49,275 nt of DNA from an uncultured Pelagibacteraceae bacterium (GTDB taxonomy: Bacteria > Pseudomonadota > Alphaproteobacteria > Pelagibacterales > Pelagibacteraceae), in assembly GCA_902609675.1 (NCBI GenBank), contig CACLST010000006.1:1-49275 (forward strand). Direction: 5' to 3'. How positions within the stretch are numbered: position 1 is the stretch's first letter; every line of letters starts with the position of its first letter. This document shows positions 19,020 through 28,401 of this stretch, piece by piece. A program made the position numbers and the translations under genes. The notes below the pieces were generated by a model. That model ran no database searches. It saw only the letters and a list, made by a program, of their open reading frames with translations, and was not told the origin of the DNA.

Positions 19020-19047
19020 GTTATAATTAAAGAATAAGGTGCGTCAA
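19020..19047 (-). promoter_or_regulatory. predicted sppA promoter
   Basis: Minus strand: -35 TTGACG (19042-19047), 16-base spacer, -10 TATAAC (19020-19025), giving a leader of about 35 bases to the ATG at 18979. Its -35 abuts that of the ispB promoter. It decides the sppA start, because a TTG start at 19090 would precede it. Confidence 0.55.
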
Positions 19048-19078
19048 TTGATAAGTATATTAATAAATTGGATATAAT
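19048..19078 (+). promoter_or_regulatory. predicted ispB promoter, near-leaderless
   Basis: Plus strand: perfect -10 TATAAT (19073-19078) and -35 TTGATA (19048-19053) with a long 19-base spacer. The start would fall near 19085, five bases before the ispB ATG. CGTCAATTGATA (19042-19053) holds both -35 boxes back to back around the palindrome TCAATTGA. Confidence 0.45.
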
Positions 19079-19089
19079 AGTTTTAATCA

Positions 19090-20103
19090 ATGGGAACTGT
19101 AATACAGCTAAAAAAACAAATTAATAATTCATACGCAGATTTAAAAAATTCGGTCGATGATAAATTGATTCTAGTTGAAGAAAAAATCAATTCTAGACTA
19201 GCAAGTAAAGTTGAATTGGTTCAAAAGATGACCAAATATCATTTAAAAACTGGTGGAAAAAGACTAAGAGCACTCTTAACCTTGCAATGTGCTAAAATTT
19301 GTGAATATCAAAAAGGATTAAGAGATGTAAATCTTGCAGCTTGTGTAGAACTTATACATGCAGCTACTTTAATGCATGACGATGTAATAGATAGTGCTAA
19401 CATTAGACGAGGTAAAAAAACACTTAATACAATTTGGGGAAATCATTCATCAATTTTAGTAGGTGATTATTTACTTAGTAAATGTTTTGAAATGATGGTA
19501 GAGGACGGGAATTTAGAACTATTAAAACTTTTAGCAACTACATCATCTGAAATTGCCCAAGGTGAAGTTCTTCAGTTACAACACAATAAAGAAATAGATA
19601 TCTTGGAAGAAACATATCTAAATATTATTTCATCAAAAACAGCTTCTTTATTTGCAGCAGCTACTAAAGTTGGCGCAATTATTGCTCAAAAAGATTTAAA
19701 ATATAAAAATGCTTTGGAATTTTATGGAAAAAACTTAGGGCTTACATTTCAAATAGCAGATGACACATTAGACTATAATTCTGAATTAAAATTATTTGGA
19801 AAAAATATTGGTAATGACTTTTACGAAGGTAAAGTAACTTTACCTATAATTTTACTTTACCAAAAAGTTGATAAGTTTGAAAAAGAAAAATTAAAATCTT
19901 TTTTTGAAAAAGATATTCGTGAAAAGCAAGATTTAGAACATGTCCTAGTTCTAATAAAAAAAAATAATATTATTAATGAGTGTTATAAAAAAGCAGAACA
20001 TTATACTAATTTAGCTTCTAATTCTTTAAGTGTATTTGAAGAGTCTGAGGAAAAAAATATATTAAATAACTTAACTTCTTTTAGTATTGAAAGAAATTTT
20101 TAA
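19090..20103 (+). CDS. ispB: long-chain polyprenyl diphosphate synthase (ubiquinone side chain)
   Basis: Trans-prenyltransferase that extends farnesyl diphosphate to the long chain used for ubiquinone. The first Asp-rich motif is in LMHDDVIDSANIRRG and the second in FQIADDTLDY; GGKRLRALL and GNDFYEGKVTLPIILLY are typical of IspB/octaprenyl synthases. 337 residues. Chain length (C40 versus C50) cannot be read reliably. It stands alone, divergent from sppA, and its TAA shares TTAA (20100-20103) with the pdxH stop. The ispA product, encoded at 23748-24617, would supply its substrate. Confidence 0.93.
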   Translation: MGTVIQLKKQINNSYADLKNSVDDKLILVEEKINSRLASKVELVQKMTKYHLKTGGKRLRALLTLQCAKICEYQKGLRDVNLAACVELIHAATLMHDDVIDSANIRRGKKTLNTIWGNHSSILVGDYLLSKCFEMMVEDGNLELLKLLATTSSEIAQGEVLQLQHNKEIDILEETYLNIISSKTASLFAAATKVGAIIAQKDLKYKNALEFYGKNLGLTFQIADDTLDYNSELKLFGKNIGNDFYEGKVTLPIILLYQKVDKFEKEKLKSFFEKDIREKQDLEHVLVLIKKNNIINECYKKAEHYTNLASNSLSVFEESEEKNILNNLTSFSIERNF

Positions 20104-20723
20104 GGACTTAATAATACTTTTTTCCATTTTTTGGGTAATCTAATATATTTTAACCTTTCATGAATTCGATTCTGTCCATCTAGCCAAAATTCAATTTCCT
20201 TTGGTTTAATTCTCCAACCAGACCAATATTCAGGACGTGGTATATTATTTTTATTTGGAAATTTTTCCTTAAATTCCTCAATGGACTTATATAAATCTTG
20301 TCTTTGTTTTAAAATAGAACTTTGCTTTGAAGCCCAAGCACCTATTCTACTTCCATAGGCTCTTGAATTATAATAATCATCAGCTTCTTTTTTTGATACT
20401 TTAGATGCAACGCCAACTATTCTAATTTGCCTTTGCAAACTTTTCCAATGAAAGCACATCGAAATTTTTGAGGTATTTCTTATTGCTTTGCTTTTATCAC
20501 TATTAAGGTTTGTATAAAAAACAAATCCATTTTTATCAAAATCTTTAAGAAGCACCATTCTAACTGTTGGAAACCCATTTTTATTTACAGTTCCAACTGC
20601 AAATGCGTTTGGATCATTAATTTCTGTTTTTTTTGCTTTATTGAACCATTCTTCAAAAAGTTTTATTGGGTTATTATGTTCTTTAAAGCAAAGATTTAGT
20701 CCAAGTGAGTTTTTTTCGTTCAT
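20100..20723 (-). CDS. pdxH: pyridoxine/pyridoxamine 5'-phosphate oxidase
   Basis: FMN enzyme making pyridoxal 5'-phosphate from PNP or PMP. FMN-binding and substrate segments are visible: PTVRMVLLKDFDKNGFVFYTNLNSDK, MCFHWKSLQRQIRI and the C-terminal PEYWSGWRIKPKEIEFW and RIHERL. 207 residues, full length. It is divergent from aroC across 32 bases and convergent with ispB, so it is a single-gene unit. Confidence 0.96.
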   Translation of the reverse strand: MNEKNSLGLNLCFKEHNNPIKLFEEWFNKAKKTEINDPNAFAVGTVNKNGFPTVRMVLLKDFDKNGFVFYTNLNSDKSKAIRNTSKISMCFHWKSLQRQIRIVGVASKVSKKEADDYYNSRAYGSRIGAWASKQSSILKQRQDLYKSIEEFKEKFPNKNNIPRPEYWSGWRIKPKEIEFWLDGQNRIHERLKYIRLPKKWKKVLLSP

Positions 20724-20739
20724 AAATTTAAAAAAATAA

Positions 20740-20747
20740 TTTATACA
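20740..20747. promoter_or_regulatory. overlapping -10 boxes of pdxH (-) and aroC (+)
   Basis: In the 32-base gap TTTATACA gives -10 TATACA on the plus strand (20742-20747) for aroC and TATAAA on the minus strand (20745-20740) for pdxH. Predicted leaders are about two bases for aroC and ten for pdxH. No convincing -35 box is seen on either side. Confidence 0.3.
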
Positions 20748-20755
20748 TTAAGATA

Positions 20756-21841
20756 ATGTCATTTAATACTTTTGGAAAGTTATTTAGGTTTACCACGTGG
20801 GGAGAGTCACATGGTCCGGCTATTGGATGCGTTATAGATGGCTGCCCTCCAAATATTTCAATAAAAGAAAGTGATATACAAAAAGAACTTAATAAAAGAA
20901 AACCAGGACAATCTAAATTTACAACTCAAAGAAAAGAGGATGACAAAATTAATATTTTATCTGGTGTTTTTGAGGGTAGAACAACTGGAACTCCAATTTC
21001 CCTAATAATTTATAATAAAGATATGAGATCTAGAGACTATGAGACAATAAAGAATAAATTTAGACCAGGACATGCAGATTATACTTATTTCAAAAAATAC
21101 GGTATCCGGGATTACAGAGGTGGTGGAAGACAATCTGCTCGCGAGACTGCGGCTAGAGTTGCGGCGGGTGCTATTGCAAAAGTTGTTTTGAAAAGTAAAA
21201 TTGGAAAGAAGTATCAAGCTGTTGGTGCCGTTACACAATTAGGGATATTAGGATGTGACTTAAAGAAATGGAAAGACAAAACAATTTCTAGCAACCCATT
21301 TTTTTGTCCTGATAAAACTGTAATTAAACTTTGGGAAAAATATTTACTTGAGATAAGAAAAGCTGGATCATCTTGTGGAGCAATAATTGAAGTTAGAGCA
21401 AGAGGAGTTCCTTTGGGACTTGGAGCGCCAATATACTCAAAATTAGATATGGATCTTGCGGCAGCAATGATGAGCATTAATGCTGTAAAGGGTGTAAATA
21501 TTGGATCAGGAATGAGCTCTGCAATGTTAACTGGTGAGGAAAACTCTGATGAAATTTTGAAAAAAAAAGGTAAAACTAGTTTCAAATCAAATAATGCAGG
21601 AGGAATTCTTGGGGGAATATCTACTGGACAAGAAATAAATGTTTCATTTGCGGTAAAACCAACATCATCTATTTTGTCATCGAGGAAAACTATTGATAGA
21701 TTTGGGAAGAATACGACAATATCTGTAAAAGGAAGACACGACCCATGTGTTGGAATTAGGGCGGTTCCAATAGGAGAGGCGATGATGCATTGTGTAATTC
21801 TTGATCACTATTTAATGAATGTAGCTCAAAATAAAATTTAA
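20756..21841 (+). CDS. aroC: chorismate synthase
   Basis: Last shared step of the shikimate pathway: 1,4-elimination of phosphate from EPSP to chorismate, needing reduced FMN. Signatures are the N-terminal [54 protein letters not shown] and the C-terminal KPTSSI and [17 protein letters not shown]. 361 residues. It is divergent from pdxH and convergent with dxs, sharing TTAA at 21838-21841. Secure. Confidence 0.97.
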   Translation: MSFNTFGKLFRFTTWGESHGPAIGCVIDGCPPNISIKESDIQKELNKRKPGQSKFTTQRKEDDKINILSGVFEGRTTGTPISLIIYNKDMRSRDYETIKNKFRPGHADYTYFKKYGIRDYRGGGRQSARETAARVAAGAIAKVVLKSKIGKKYQAVGAVTQLGILGCDLKKWKDKTISSNPFFCPDKTVIKLWEKYLLEIRKAGSSCGAIIEVRARGVPLGLGAPIYSKLDMDLAAAMMSINAVKGVNIGSGMSSAMLTGEENSDEILKKKGKTSFKSNNAGGILGGISTGQEINVSFAVKPTSSILSSRKTIDRFGKNTTISVKGRHDPCVGIRAVPIGEAMMHCVILDHYLMNVAQNKI

Positions 21842-23751
21842 TTAGATTTTTTAATTAAAACTTTTGAATTCAAAGTATCTAATATTTTATTTTCAATACC
21901 AATAGAGTCTAAATTAGCAAACTTATACATTAGCTCTGGTTTATCATGATCAATAAATCTATCAGGCAATATCATTGATCTAAATTTAAGATTACCGTCT
22001 AATAAATTTTTTTCACTTAAAAATTGGCTCACGTGAGATCCGAATCCCCCTATTGAACCCTCTTCTATTGTAATCAAAACCTCATGTTCTGTAGCGATTT
22101 GCCATATTAGGTTTTCATCTAACGGTTTTGCAAATCTTGCATCAATAATAGAGATATCAATTCCTTTTTTTATTAAATTTTCGGAAGCCAAAATACACTC
22201 CTGTAATCTTGCTCCAAAATTTAAAATTGTTACTTTTTTTCCTTCTTTAATTATTTTTGCTTTACCCAATTCAATTTTCTCAGTTATTTCAGGTAACTGA
22301 ACTCCTACACCATTGCCCCTAGGATATCTAAAAGCTGATGGTCTATCGTTTATATCCATTGATGTATTTATCATTCTTACAAGCTCGGCTTCATCACTTG
22401 CAGCCATTACTACAAAATTTGGTAAAGTTGAAAGGTATGTTATATCAAAAGATCCAGCATGTGTTGGGCCATCAGCACCAACTAACCCCGCTCTGTCGAT
22501 TGCAAATCTAACAGGCAAAGATTGTATGGCAACATCGTGGACGACCTGATCGTAAGCTCTTTGAAGAAATGTTGAATATATTGCAGCGTAAGGTTTATAC
22601 CCTTCAGTAGCCATACCCGCAGCAAAAGTAACAGCATGTTGCTCGGCTATCCCAACATCAAACATTCTTTCTGGAAATTTTTTTCCAAATAAATCCATCC
22701 CTGTTCCTGATGGCATAGCGGCAGTTATGCCAACGATCTTACTATCTTTTTGTGCATGTTTGATTAATGAATTTGCGAATACTTTTGTATAAGAAGGAGT
22801 ATTAGATTTAGACTTTTCTTGTTCTCCTGTTTTTACATTAAATTTTGAAACACCATGAAATTTATCCTCCGATTTTTCAGCAAACGAATAACCTTTTCCT
22901 TTTTTAGTTTTCACATGGATTAAAATTGGTCCATCATAATTAATATCCTTTACATTATTAAATACTGACAACATTGAATCAATATCGTGTCCATCAATTG
23001 GTCCAATATAATAAAATCCCATAGAATTAAATAATGTTCCACCAGTTACTGCAGATCTTAAAAAATCTTCAGCTTTTCCAGCTTGATTTCTAAATCTTTT
23101 TGAAAAAGCAGATATAATTAATTTTAATGTTTCTCTAAAACTAAAGTAAACTTTTCCAGATAAAATTTTTGCTAGATATTTTCTCATAGCACCAACTGGT
23201 TTTGAAATTGACATATCATTATCATTTAAAACAACAATCATCTTCGTTTTGCTTCCACCTGCATTATTCATAGCCTCATAAGCCATACCAGCACTTATCG
23301 CCCCATCACCTATAACTGCAATTACATTACCTGATTTATTTGATAACTTATTAGCTACTGCTATTCCTAATGCAGATGAAATAGAGGTTGAACTATGAGC
23401 AGCACCAAATGGATCATACTCACTTTCTGATCTTTTTGTAAAACCCGATAATCCTTGACCTTTTCTAAGAGTTCTTATTTGTTTTTTTCTACCAGTTAAT
23501 ATTTTATGCGGATAAGTTTGATGCCCTACATCCCAAATTAATTTATCATGAGGAGTATTAAATATATAGTGTAAGACAACAGTCAATTCTACAACTCCTA
23601 GTCCAGCACCTAAATGCCCTCCCGTTTCAGAAACAACATCAATTAACTCTTGTCGAACCTCGTCTGCCAAAATTTTAATGTCAGATTGTGATAATTTTCT
23701 TACATCATCAGGAAAATTGATATTATCTAGAAATTTATAATTATTGCTCAC
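21838..23751 (-). CDS. dxs: 1-deoxy-D-xylulose-5-phosphate synthase
   Basis: ThDP enzyme that condenses pyruvate and glyceraldehyde 3-phosphate, the entry and usual control point of the MEP isoprenoid pathway. [20 protein letters not shown] near the N terminus, the ThDP motif [18 protein letters not shown]...ND, and the transketolase-like [13 protein letters not shown] segment are all intact. 637 residues. Its start overlaps the ispA stop by four bases (ATGA type), completing xseB-ispA-dxs, a very common bacterial arrangement. Confidence 0.97.
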   Translation of the reverse strand: MSNNYKFLDNINFPDDVRKLSQSDIKILADEVRQELIDVVSETGGHLGAGLGVVELTVVLHYIFNTPHDKLIWDVGHQTYPHKILTGRKKQIRTLRKGQGLSGFTKRSESEYDPFGAAHSSTSISSALGIAVANKLSNKSGNVIAVIGDGAISAGMAYEAMNNAGGSKTKMIVVLNDNDMSISKPVGAMRKYLAKILSGKVYFSFRETLKLIISAFSKRFRNQAGKAEDFLRSAVTGGTLFNSMGFYYIGPIDGHDIDSMLSVFNNVKDINYDGPILIHVKTKKGKGYSFAEKSEDKFHGVSKFNVKTGEQEKSKSNTPSYTKVFANSLIKHAQKDSKIVGITAAMPSGTGMDLFGKKFPERMFDVGIAEQHAVTFAAGMATEGYKPYAAIYSTFLQRAYDQVVHDVAIQSLPVRFAIDRAGLVGADGPTHAGSFDITYLSTLPNFVVMAASDEAELVRMINTSMDINDRPSAFRYPRGNGVGVQLPEITEKIELGKAKIIKEGKKVTILNFGARLQECILASENLIKKGIDISIIDARFAKPLDENLIWQIATEHEVLITIEEGSIGGFGSHVSQFLSEKNLLDGNLKFRSMILPDRFIDHDKPELMYKFANLDSIGIENKILDTLNSKVLIKKSN

Positions 23752-24617
23752 TTTGTTCTATTTGAAATATAATTTATTGTTTCTCTAAAATCGTCGCCTT
23801 TTTTTCCAAAAATTTTTAAACTTTTAAATATTTTTATTTTTAAGTTATCTGCATATTTAATAGTATTATTACTACCTAGTAAACTTATTAAAGTAGCTTT
23901 TCCCATTTTTAAATCTTTTTTGGTTTTTTTTCCTGCACTAGATGTTTTGCCTCTTAAATCTATCAAATCATCAGCAATTTGAAATAATAATCCAATTTCG
24001 TTACCTATTTTAGTAAACTTATTCAAGTATTTTGTTTTACCAGACATTATAATAGGGGCAACACAACAGAAACTAAATAGCTTTCCAGTTTTTTTAATTT
24101 GCATATTTATAATTTGTTTTTTATTTTTTTTAATTTTTTCATAACTTAAGTCTAAAAACTGCCCACCAGCAATTCCTGTATGTCCCGAGCTTTCGGAAAG
24201 TAGATTTATTAATTCTATTTTTTTATGGTCCTCTAAATTTAATCTTTTTTCACTAAGAATTTGAAATGCAATAGTAAGTAGAGAATTGCCAGCAAGAATT
24301 GCCGTTGACTCGCTAAACTTTTTGTGTGTTGTCAATTTTCCTCTTCTCAAATTATCATTATCCATACATGGCAAGTCATCATGTATTAATGAATAAGCAT
24401 GTATACATTCAACTGCTGCTGCAACTTGCAAAATATTTTTTTTATCTACTTCGAATATAGACCCAATATCAAAAAGTATTTTTGATCTTACTTTTTTACC
24501 TCCAGGTAAAAGTCCATAAATCATTGGTTTGGTAAGTTCAGTTTTTTTTTGTTTGGAAATATATTTATAAAGATAGTTGTTAGTTCTATTAACTATTTTA
24601 TTTAACTTTTTTTGCAT
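23748..24617 (-). CDS. ispA: farnesyl/geranyl diphosphate synthase
   Basis: Short-chain trans-prenyltransferase producing FPP for quinones and other isoprenoids. The first Asp-rich motif [16 protein letters not shown] contains the two-residue insertion typical of bacterial FPP synthases, and the second is [23 protein letters not shown] is the substrate Lys/Arg site. 289 residues. It overlaps xseB by 20 bases and dxs by four, so the unit is likely translationally coupled. Product chain length is inferred from family and context. Confidence 0.94.
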   Translation of the reverse strand: MQKKLNKIVNRTNNYLYKYISKQKKTELTKPMIYGLLPGGKKVRSKILFDIGSIFEVDKKNILQVAAAVECIHAYSLIHDDLPCMDNDNLRRGKLTTHKKFSESTAILAGNSLLTIAFQILSEKRLNLEDHKKIELINLLSESSGHTGIAGGQFLDLSYEKIKKNKKQIINMQIKKTGKLFSFCCVAPIIMSGKTKYLNKFTKIGNEIGLLFQIADDLIDLRGKTSSAGKKTKKDLKMGKATLISLLGSNNTIKYADNLKIKIFKSLKIFGKKGDDFRETINYISNRTK

Positions 24618-24852
24618 TTTTATTTGATTTTATATCTTTAATTTTAAAAATTGTTTTATCAGATATTTCTTTAAAATTTTTTTGGAATTTTTTTTCTATT
24701 AATCTATTAATTTTTAATAAATTTGTATAGTCTTCAGATGTATTTTCTAGATTATTTCTATTTTCCAAATTTTTAATAATTTCGTCTGCCAAATCAGTAA
24801 GCTCATTTAAAGATTTTGACGCAATATCATCTGGCAAATTTTTTTCATTCAT
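24598..24852 (-). CDS. xseB: exodeoxyribonuclease VII small subunit
   Basis: Small subunit of ExoVII, the nuclease that degrades single-stranded DNA. The 84-residue protein opens with KSLNELTDLADEIIKNLENRN, fits the XseB helical-hairpin pattern and has a Lys-rich tail. It starts the xseB-ispA-dxs unit, its usual place; xseA is not in this window. Only 20 bases separate its ATG from that of tsaC on the other strand, so its promoter must lie within the neighbouring coding region. Confidence 0.85.
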   Translation of the reverse strand: MNEKNLPDDIASKSLNELTDLADEIIKNLENRNNLENTSEDYTNLLKINRLIEKKFQKNFKEISDKTIFKIKDIKSNKNAKKVK

Positions 24853-24872
24853 ATATTAGTTGGTAATATTAT

Positions 24873-25805
24873 ATGAAAAAGAATGATTCAAATATTAAAA
24901 AAGCAATAAAATACTTAAATAATAATGAATGTATAGCGATCCCGACCGAGACAGTCTATGGACTGGCAGGAAATGCATACTCGGATAAAGCAGTTTCAAG
25001 AGTATATAAATTAAAAAAAAGACCTACAAGCAATCCTTTAATTGCTCACTATTATAGCATTAATAGCTTAATAAAAGATTGTGAAATTGATAATACTTTT
25101 ATTAAACTTTACAAAAAATTTTGCCCAGGACCAATATCATTTGTTTTAAAATTAAAAAAGAAAAGCAGGGTTTCAAAAATCATTACAAATAATTCAAATT
25201 CAGTAGCAGTAAGATTTCCAAGTCATCCTTTAACTAGAAAACTGTTAAAAAAAATTAATTATCCGCTTGCAGCACCTAGCGCAAATATTTCAACAAGTAT
25301 AAGTCCTGTTTCTAAACAGGATGTGGTCGATGAATTTGGTCCTAAATTAAAGTTTATCTTAGATGGTGGTTCTTCGAAAATAGGTTTAGAATCAACGATT
25401 ATAAATCTTATTGGAAAACCTCATATTTTAAGATTGGGGGGAATAAATAGTAAATTAATCTATAAGATAATTAATCCGTTAGAAAATAAGAATAAAAAAA
25501 AGATTAAAATAAAAGTTCCTGGTACTAGTAAATTGCATTATTCACCTGGAATACCTGTGAGACTAAATGCCAAAAAAAATTATCAAAATGAGGCATATAT
25601 ATTAATAAAAAAAAGAAAAAAATTAGACAAAAACTATTTTTATATAAGCAAGACAAGCAATTTAAAAGAGGCTGCAAAAAATTTATATAAAACGTTAAGA
25701 ATTATAAAAAAAAATGGGTACAAAAAAATTGCTATTGAAAAAATACCAAATATTAATATCGGTGAAGCTATTAATGATAGAATTTTAAGAGCATCAAAAA
25801 AATGA
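24873..25805 (+). CDS. tsaC: threonylcarbamoyl-AMP synthase (Sua5 type)
   Basis: Makes threonylcarbamoyl-AMP from threonine, bicarbonate and ATP for t6A37 in tRNAs reading ANN codons. The YrdC core shows PTETVYGLAGNAY and the KRPTSNPL motif (49-56), then SVAVRFPSHP and AAPSANIS. Unlike short TsaC/YrdC, the 310-residue protein has the Sua5 linker (GTSKLHYSPGIPVRL) and a C-terminal domain, so it is the Sua5 (TsaC2) form. Its stop overlaps the next gene by ATGA, tying it to the ABC exporter pair. Confidence 0.92.
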   Translation: MKKNDSNIKKAIKYLNNNECIAIPTETVYGLAGNAYSDKAVSRVYKLKKRPTSNPLIAHYYSINSLIKDCEIDNTFIKLYKKFCPGPISFVLKLKKKSRVSKIITNNSNSVAVRFPSHPLTRKLLKKINYPLAAPSANISTSISPVSKQDVVDEFGPKLKFILDGGSSKIGLESTIINLIGKPHILRLGGINSKLIYKIINPLENKNKKKIKIKVPGTSKLHYSPGIPVRLNAKKNYQNEAYILIKKRKKLDKNYFYISKTSNLKEAAKNLYKTLRIIKKNGYKKIAIEKIPNINIGEAINDRILRASKK

Positions 25806-26539
25806 AAAATTTAATTGAAGTTCAAAACATAAAGAAAAATTATGGTAAAAAAGAAGCTGTAAAAGGAATATCATTTAATGTTGAGGAAAATGAAATTTTA
25901 GGTTTGCTTGGTCCTAATGGATCTGGAAAAACAACAACTATTGGAATGTTGCTAGGCTTGCTTAAACCTACAAGTGGTCAAATATTCATCAATAATCTTA
26001 GACTTGAAGAAAATAGAATTCAAATTCTTGAAATGATTAATTTTATATCTCCATATATTGAACTTCCCAAAAAACTTACCGTTAAACAAAATTTATATGT
26101 TTACTCTAAACTCTATAAAGTTCAAAATATAGAGGAACGAATTGAATATTTGTCGGAAAAGCTAAGAATAGGTGAATTATTAAACAGTATTACCGGGGAA
26201 CTTTCATCAGGTCAAAAAAATAGAGTAAGTTTAGCGAAGGCCCTAGTTAATGAACCAAAAGTTCTGCTACTTGACGAACCAACAGCTTCTTTAGACCCAG
26301 AAGTAGGAGATTTTGTAAGAACATTTTTAGAAGATTATAAAAAAGAAAAAAAAATTTCGATACTTTTAGCTTCTCATAATATGAATGAAGTAACACGTTT
26401 ATGTAAATCTGTATTAATGATGAAGAATGGAGAAATAATAGACAAAGGCAAACCTAAAGATTTAATTGCAAAACATGGAAGAGCAAATTTAGAGGAAGTT
26501 TTTTTAAAACTATCAAGGAGTAAAAGTGAGTTTAACTAG
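25802..26539 (+). CDS. ABC transporter ATP-binding protein (exporter type)
   Basis: ATPase subunit of an ABC-2 transporter. Walker A GPNGSGKT (37-44), signature LSSGQ (134-138), Walker B VLLLDEP (154-160) and an H-loop (LASHNMNEV) are all present, in 245 residues. It overlaps tsaC by four bases and the permease by 14, so it works with the permease. The sequence resembles the multidrug/lipid-type exporters (CcmA/YadG group); the substrate cannot be told from sequence, and no biosynthetic neighbour gives a hint. Confidence 0.92.
   Translation: MKNLIEVQNIKKNYGKKEAVKGISFNVEENEILGLLGPNGSGKTTTIGMLLGLLKPTSGQIFINNLRLEENRIQILEMINFISPYIELPKKLTVKQNLYVYSKLYKVQNIEERIEYLSEKLRIGELLNSITGELSSGQKNRVSLAKALVNEPKVLLLDEPTASLDPEVGDFVRTFLEDYKKEKKISILLASHNMNEVTRLCKSVLMMKNGEIIDKGKPKDLIAKHGRANLEEVFLKLSRSKSEFN
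26515..26520 (+). promoter_or_regulatory. ribosome binding site fixing a GTG start
   Basis: AAGGAG at 26515-26520 lies five bases before GTG at 26526, inside the end of the ATPase gene. It is a full Shine-Dalgarno and supports the GTG start of the permease rather than a later ATG. Confidence 0.7.
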
Positions 26540-27317
26540 AATATATGGTTTATTTTTAAGGCATTTTTATCTAATTACTAGATCATTTCCTAGAATATTA
26601 GATTTAGTTTACTGGCCATCTATTCAAATTACATTATGGGGATTTATATCTAATTTTTTTGCTACACATACAACTTATTACAATAATGCAGTTGGGGTAA
26701 TCCTTACCTGTGCAATACTTTATGATTTTTTATTTAGAACAAGTATTGGCTTCAATATGCTTTTTTTAGAGGAAATTTGGAGTAGAAATTTCACTAATCT
26801 TTTCATAGCACCAATGAGAATTGGTGAAATTTTAACTTCACTTGTTATAACTGCTTTAATTAGATCGCTAATAGGACTTGTTCCAGCGATTTTACTTACA
26901 TCGCCACTGTTTGGAATTTCTATTTTAGATTTAGGAATATTTTTATTTTTTCTTTTTTTAAGTCTTTATATTTTTGGAATTACACTTGGTATTTTAGTTT
27001 CCTCAGGTTTACTTAGATTTGGTCCATCATTTGAAAATATAGCCTGGTCAACAATGTTTTTACTGGCACCTTTTGGATGTATTTATTATCCAATAGAAAC
27101 TCTTCCAGAAATATTTCAAAAAATAGCTTATGTACTTCCATTGGTTTACATATTTGAAGAAGCTAGAAATATTTTGATTAATCAAACAGTTAATATTGAA
27201 AATGTTTACTATGCATTTATGTGGAACGCTTTTTATTTTTCTCTTTCAATTGCTTTATTTTATTATTCTTTCAATGCTGCAAAAAATAAGGGGACTTTGA
27301 TTAACATGGGTGAATAA
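26526..27317 (+). CDS. ABC-2 type transporter permease
   Basis: Membrane subunit for the preceding ATPase. 263 residues with about six hydrophobic segments, including VGVILTCAILYDFLF, ILTSLVITALIRSLIGLVPAIL, IFLFFLFLSLYIFGITLGILV and the C-terminal YYAFMWNAFYFSLSIALFYYSF, in the ABC-2 layout. GTG start with a strong Shine-Dalgarno. The stop codon ends at 27317 and the 3' CCA of tRNA-Arg begins at 27318 on the other strand with no gap. Function beyond export is unknown. Confidence 0.9.
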   Translation: MSLTRIYGLFLRHFYLITRSFPRILDLVYWPSIQITLWGFISNFFATHTTYYNNAVGVILTCAILYDFLFRTSIGFNMLFLEEIWSRNFTNLFIAPMRIGEILTSLVITALIRSLIGLVPAILLTSPLFGISILDLGIFLFFLFLSLYIFGITLGILVSSGLLRFGPSFENIAWSTMFLLAPFGCIYYPIETLPEIFQKIAYVLPLVYIFEEARNILINQTVNIENVYYAFMWNAFYFSLSIALFYYSFNAAKNKGTLINMGE

Positions 27318-27394
27318 TGGTGCGCCCGCAAGGAGTCGAACCCTGAACCTCCAGAGCCGAAATCTGGTGCTCTATCCAGTTGAGCTACAAGCGC
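27318..27394 (-). tRNA. tRNA-Arg (anticodon TCG)
   Basis: Minus-strand tRNA of 77 bases with encoded CCA. Acceptor GCGCTTG/CGGGCGC, D arm GCTC/GAGC, anticodon stem CCAGA/TCTGG around TTTCGGC (anticodon TCG, reading CGA and related codons), short variable loop, and T arm CAGGG-TTCGACT-CCTTG. It abuts the permease stop on its 3' side and lies 21 bases from the rluD start on its 5' side. Confidence 0.96.
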
Positions 27395-27400
27395 ATATTG

Positions 27401-27410
27401 TATAATTATA
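27401..27410. promoter_or_regulatory. overlapping divergent -10 boxes, rluD (+) and tRNA-Arg (-)
   Basis: TATAATTATA carries a perfect plus-strand TATAAT (27401-27406) and a perfect minus-strand TATAAT (27410-27405) sharing two bases. Predicted starts leave about three bases of leader before the rluD ATG at 27416 and about 3-4 before the tRNA 5' end at 27394. The best plus-strand -35 candidate, TTGAGC (27380-27385), lies inside the tRNA gene with a short 15-base spacer. Confidence 0.45.
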
Positions 27411-27415
27411 TTAAT

Positions 27416-28393
27416 ATGAAAAGTATTATAAATATAAAAGTTAAAAATAAAGAAAAAAATTCAAGAATAGACATTCTATTATCCAATCAGGACAATAAAT
27501 TAAGTAGGTCAAGAGTAAAAAGTTTAATTTTAGAAAATAAGTTAAAAATTAATAATGTTATTATTACTGATCCTTCTAAGAAAATTAAATTGAATGATGA
27601 AATTTATTTTGAGATTTCAGAACCAGAGAAAGAGACTCTTGAGCCATTTAAATATCCTCTTGATATTGTCCATGAAGATAAAGATTTAATAGTTATCAAT
27701 AAATCTGCAGGAATTTCTATGCATCCTGGGCCAGGAAATTATAACAATACAATTGTAAATGCATTGATAAATTATGATAACAAAAATTTATCAAATATTG
27801 GAAACAAACTAAGACCTGGAATTGTACACAGGATTGACAAAGATACATCTGGATTAATAGTTATTGCTAAAAATAATATTTCACACGAAAATTTGTCAAA
27901 ACAATTTTCTAATCATTCTATTACACGAGTTTACCAAGCTCTTGTCTGGGGTAAAATAAGACCTCAAAATGGAAAAATAGTGACTTTTATAACTCGAAGT
28001 TCAAGAAACAGACAAATGATGGAAGTTTCATCTAAGAAAGGCAAAAAGGCTGTGACCAATTATAAAACTTTAGAAATATTTGAAGATGAAAAAATTCCAA
28101 CATTTAGTCTTATTGAATGTAAACTAGAAACTGGAAGAACGCATCAAATAAGAGTTCATTTGTCATACAAAGGTAATAATATTTTAGGTGATAAAAAATA
28201 TAAAAAAAAGTATAAAAAATTTGTAGGTATTGATAATGAGCTTGAAGATAGAATAATCCGACTTAATAGACAATTTTTACATGCGAAAACTATTGGCTTT
28301 AATCATCCTAGTAATAATACAAGACTTGAATTTACATCAAATTTACCATCAGATTTAGAACAAATTTTAAAAAAACTAAGAAAAATCAAGTAA
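27416..28393 (+). CDS. rluD: 23S rRNA pseudouridine synthase, RluD type
   Basis: RluA-family synthase; RluD modifies helix 69 of 23S rRNA at U1911/1915/1917 (E. coli numbering). From the ATG at 27416 (325 residues) an S4 RNA-binding domain (SRIDILLSNQ, SRSRVKSLI, about 15-70) precedes the catalytic domain with HRIDKDTSG (138-146, catalytic D141) and ETGRTHQIRVHL. An upstream in-frame ATG at 27380 is rejected since it lies in tRNA-Arg. rpoH follows after 46 bases, a pairing seen in alphaproteobacteria. RluC cannot be fully excluded, but order and length favour RluD. Confidence 0.9.
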   Translation: MKSIINIKVKNKEKNSRIDILLSNQDNKLSRSRVKSLILENKLKINNVIITDPSKKIKLNDEIYFEISEPEKETLEPFKYPLDIVHEDKDLIVINKSAGISMHPGPGNYNNTIVNALINYDNKNLSNIGNKLRPGIVHRIDKDTSGLIVIAKNNISHENLSKQFSNHSITRVYQALVWGKIRPQNGKIVTFITRSSRNRQMMEVSSKKGKKAVTNYKTLEIFEDEKIPTFSLIECKLETGRTHQIRVHLSYKGNNILGDKKYKKKYKKFVGIDNELEDRIIRLNRQFLHAKTIGFNHPSNNTRLEFTSNLPSDLEQILKKLRKIK

Positions 28394-28401
28394 TAAAATC
28401 A

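Noticed and set aside
18980..19090. N-terminal extension of sppA to a TTG at 19090, giving a hydrophobic leader
   Set aside because: The segment contains a well-formed minus-strand promoter (TTGACG, 16 bases, TATAAC) and the TTG touches the ispB ATG. The conserved protein begins naturally at the ATG at 18979.
27380..27415. Upstream ATG start for rluD at 27380
   Set aside because: It lies inside tRNA-Arg; the 12 extra residues do not look like RluD, and a TATAAT sits between the two ATGs.
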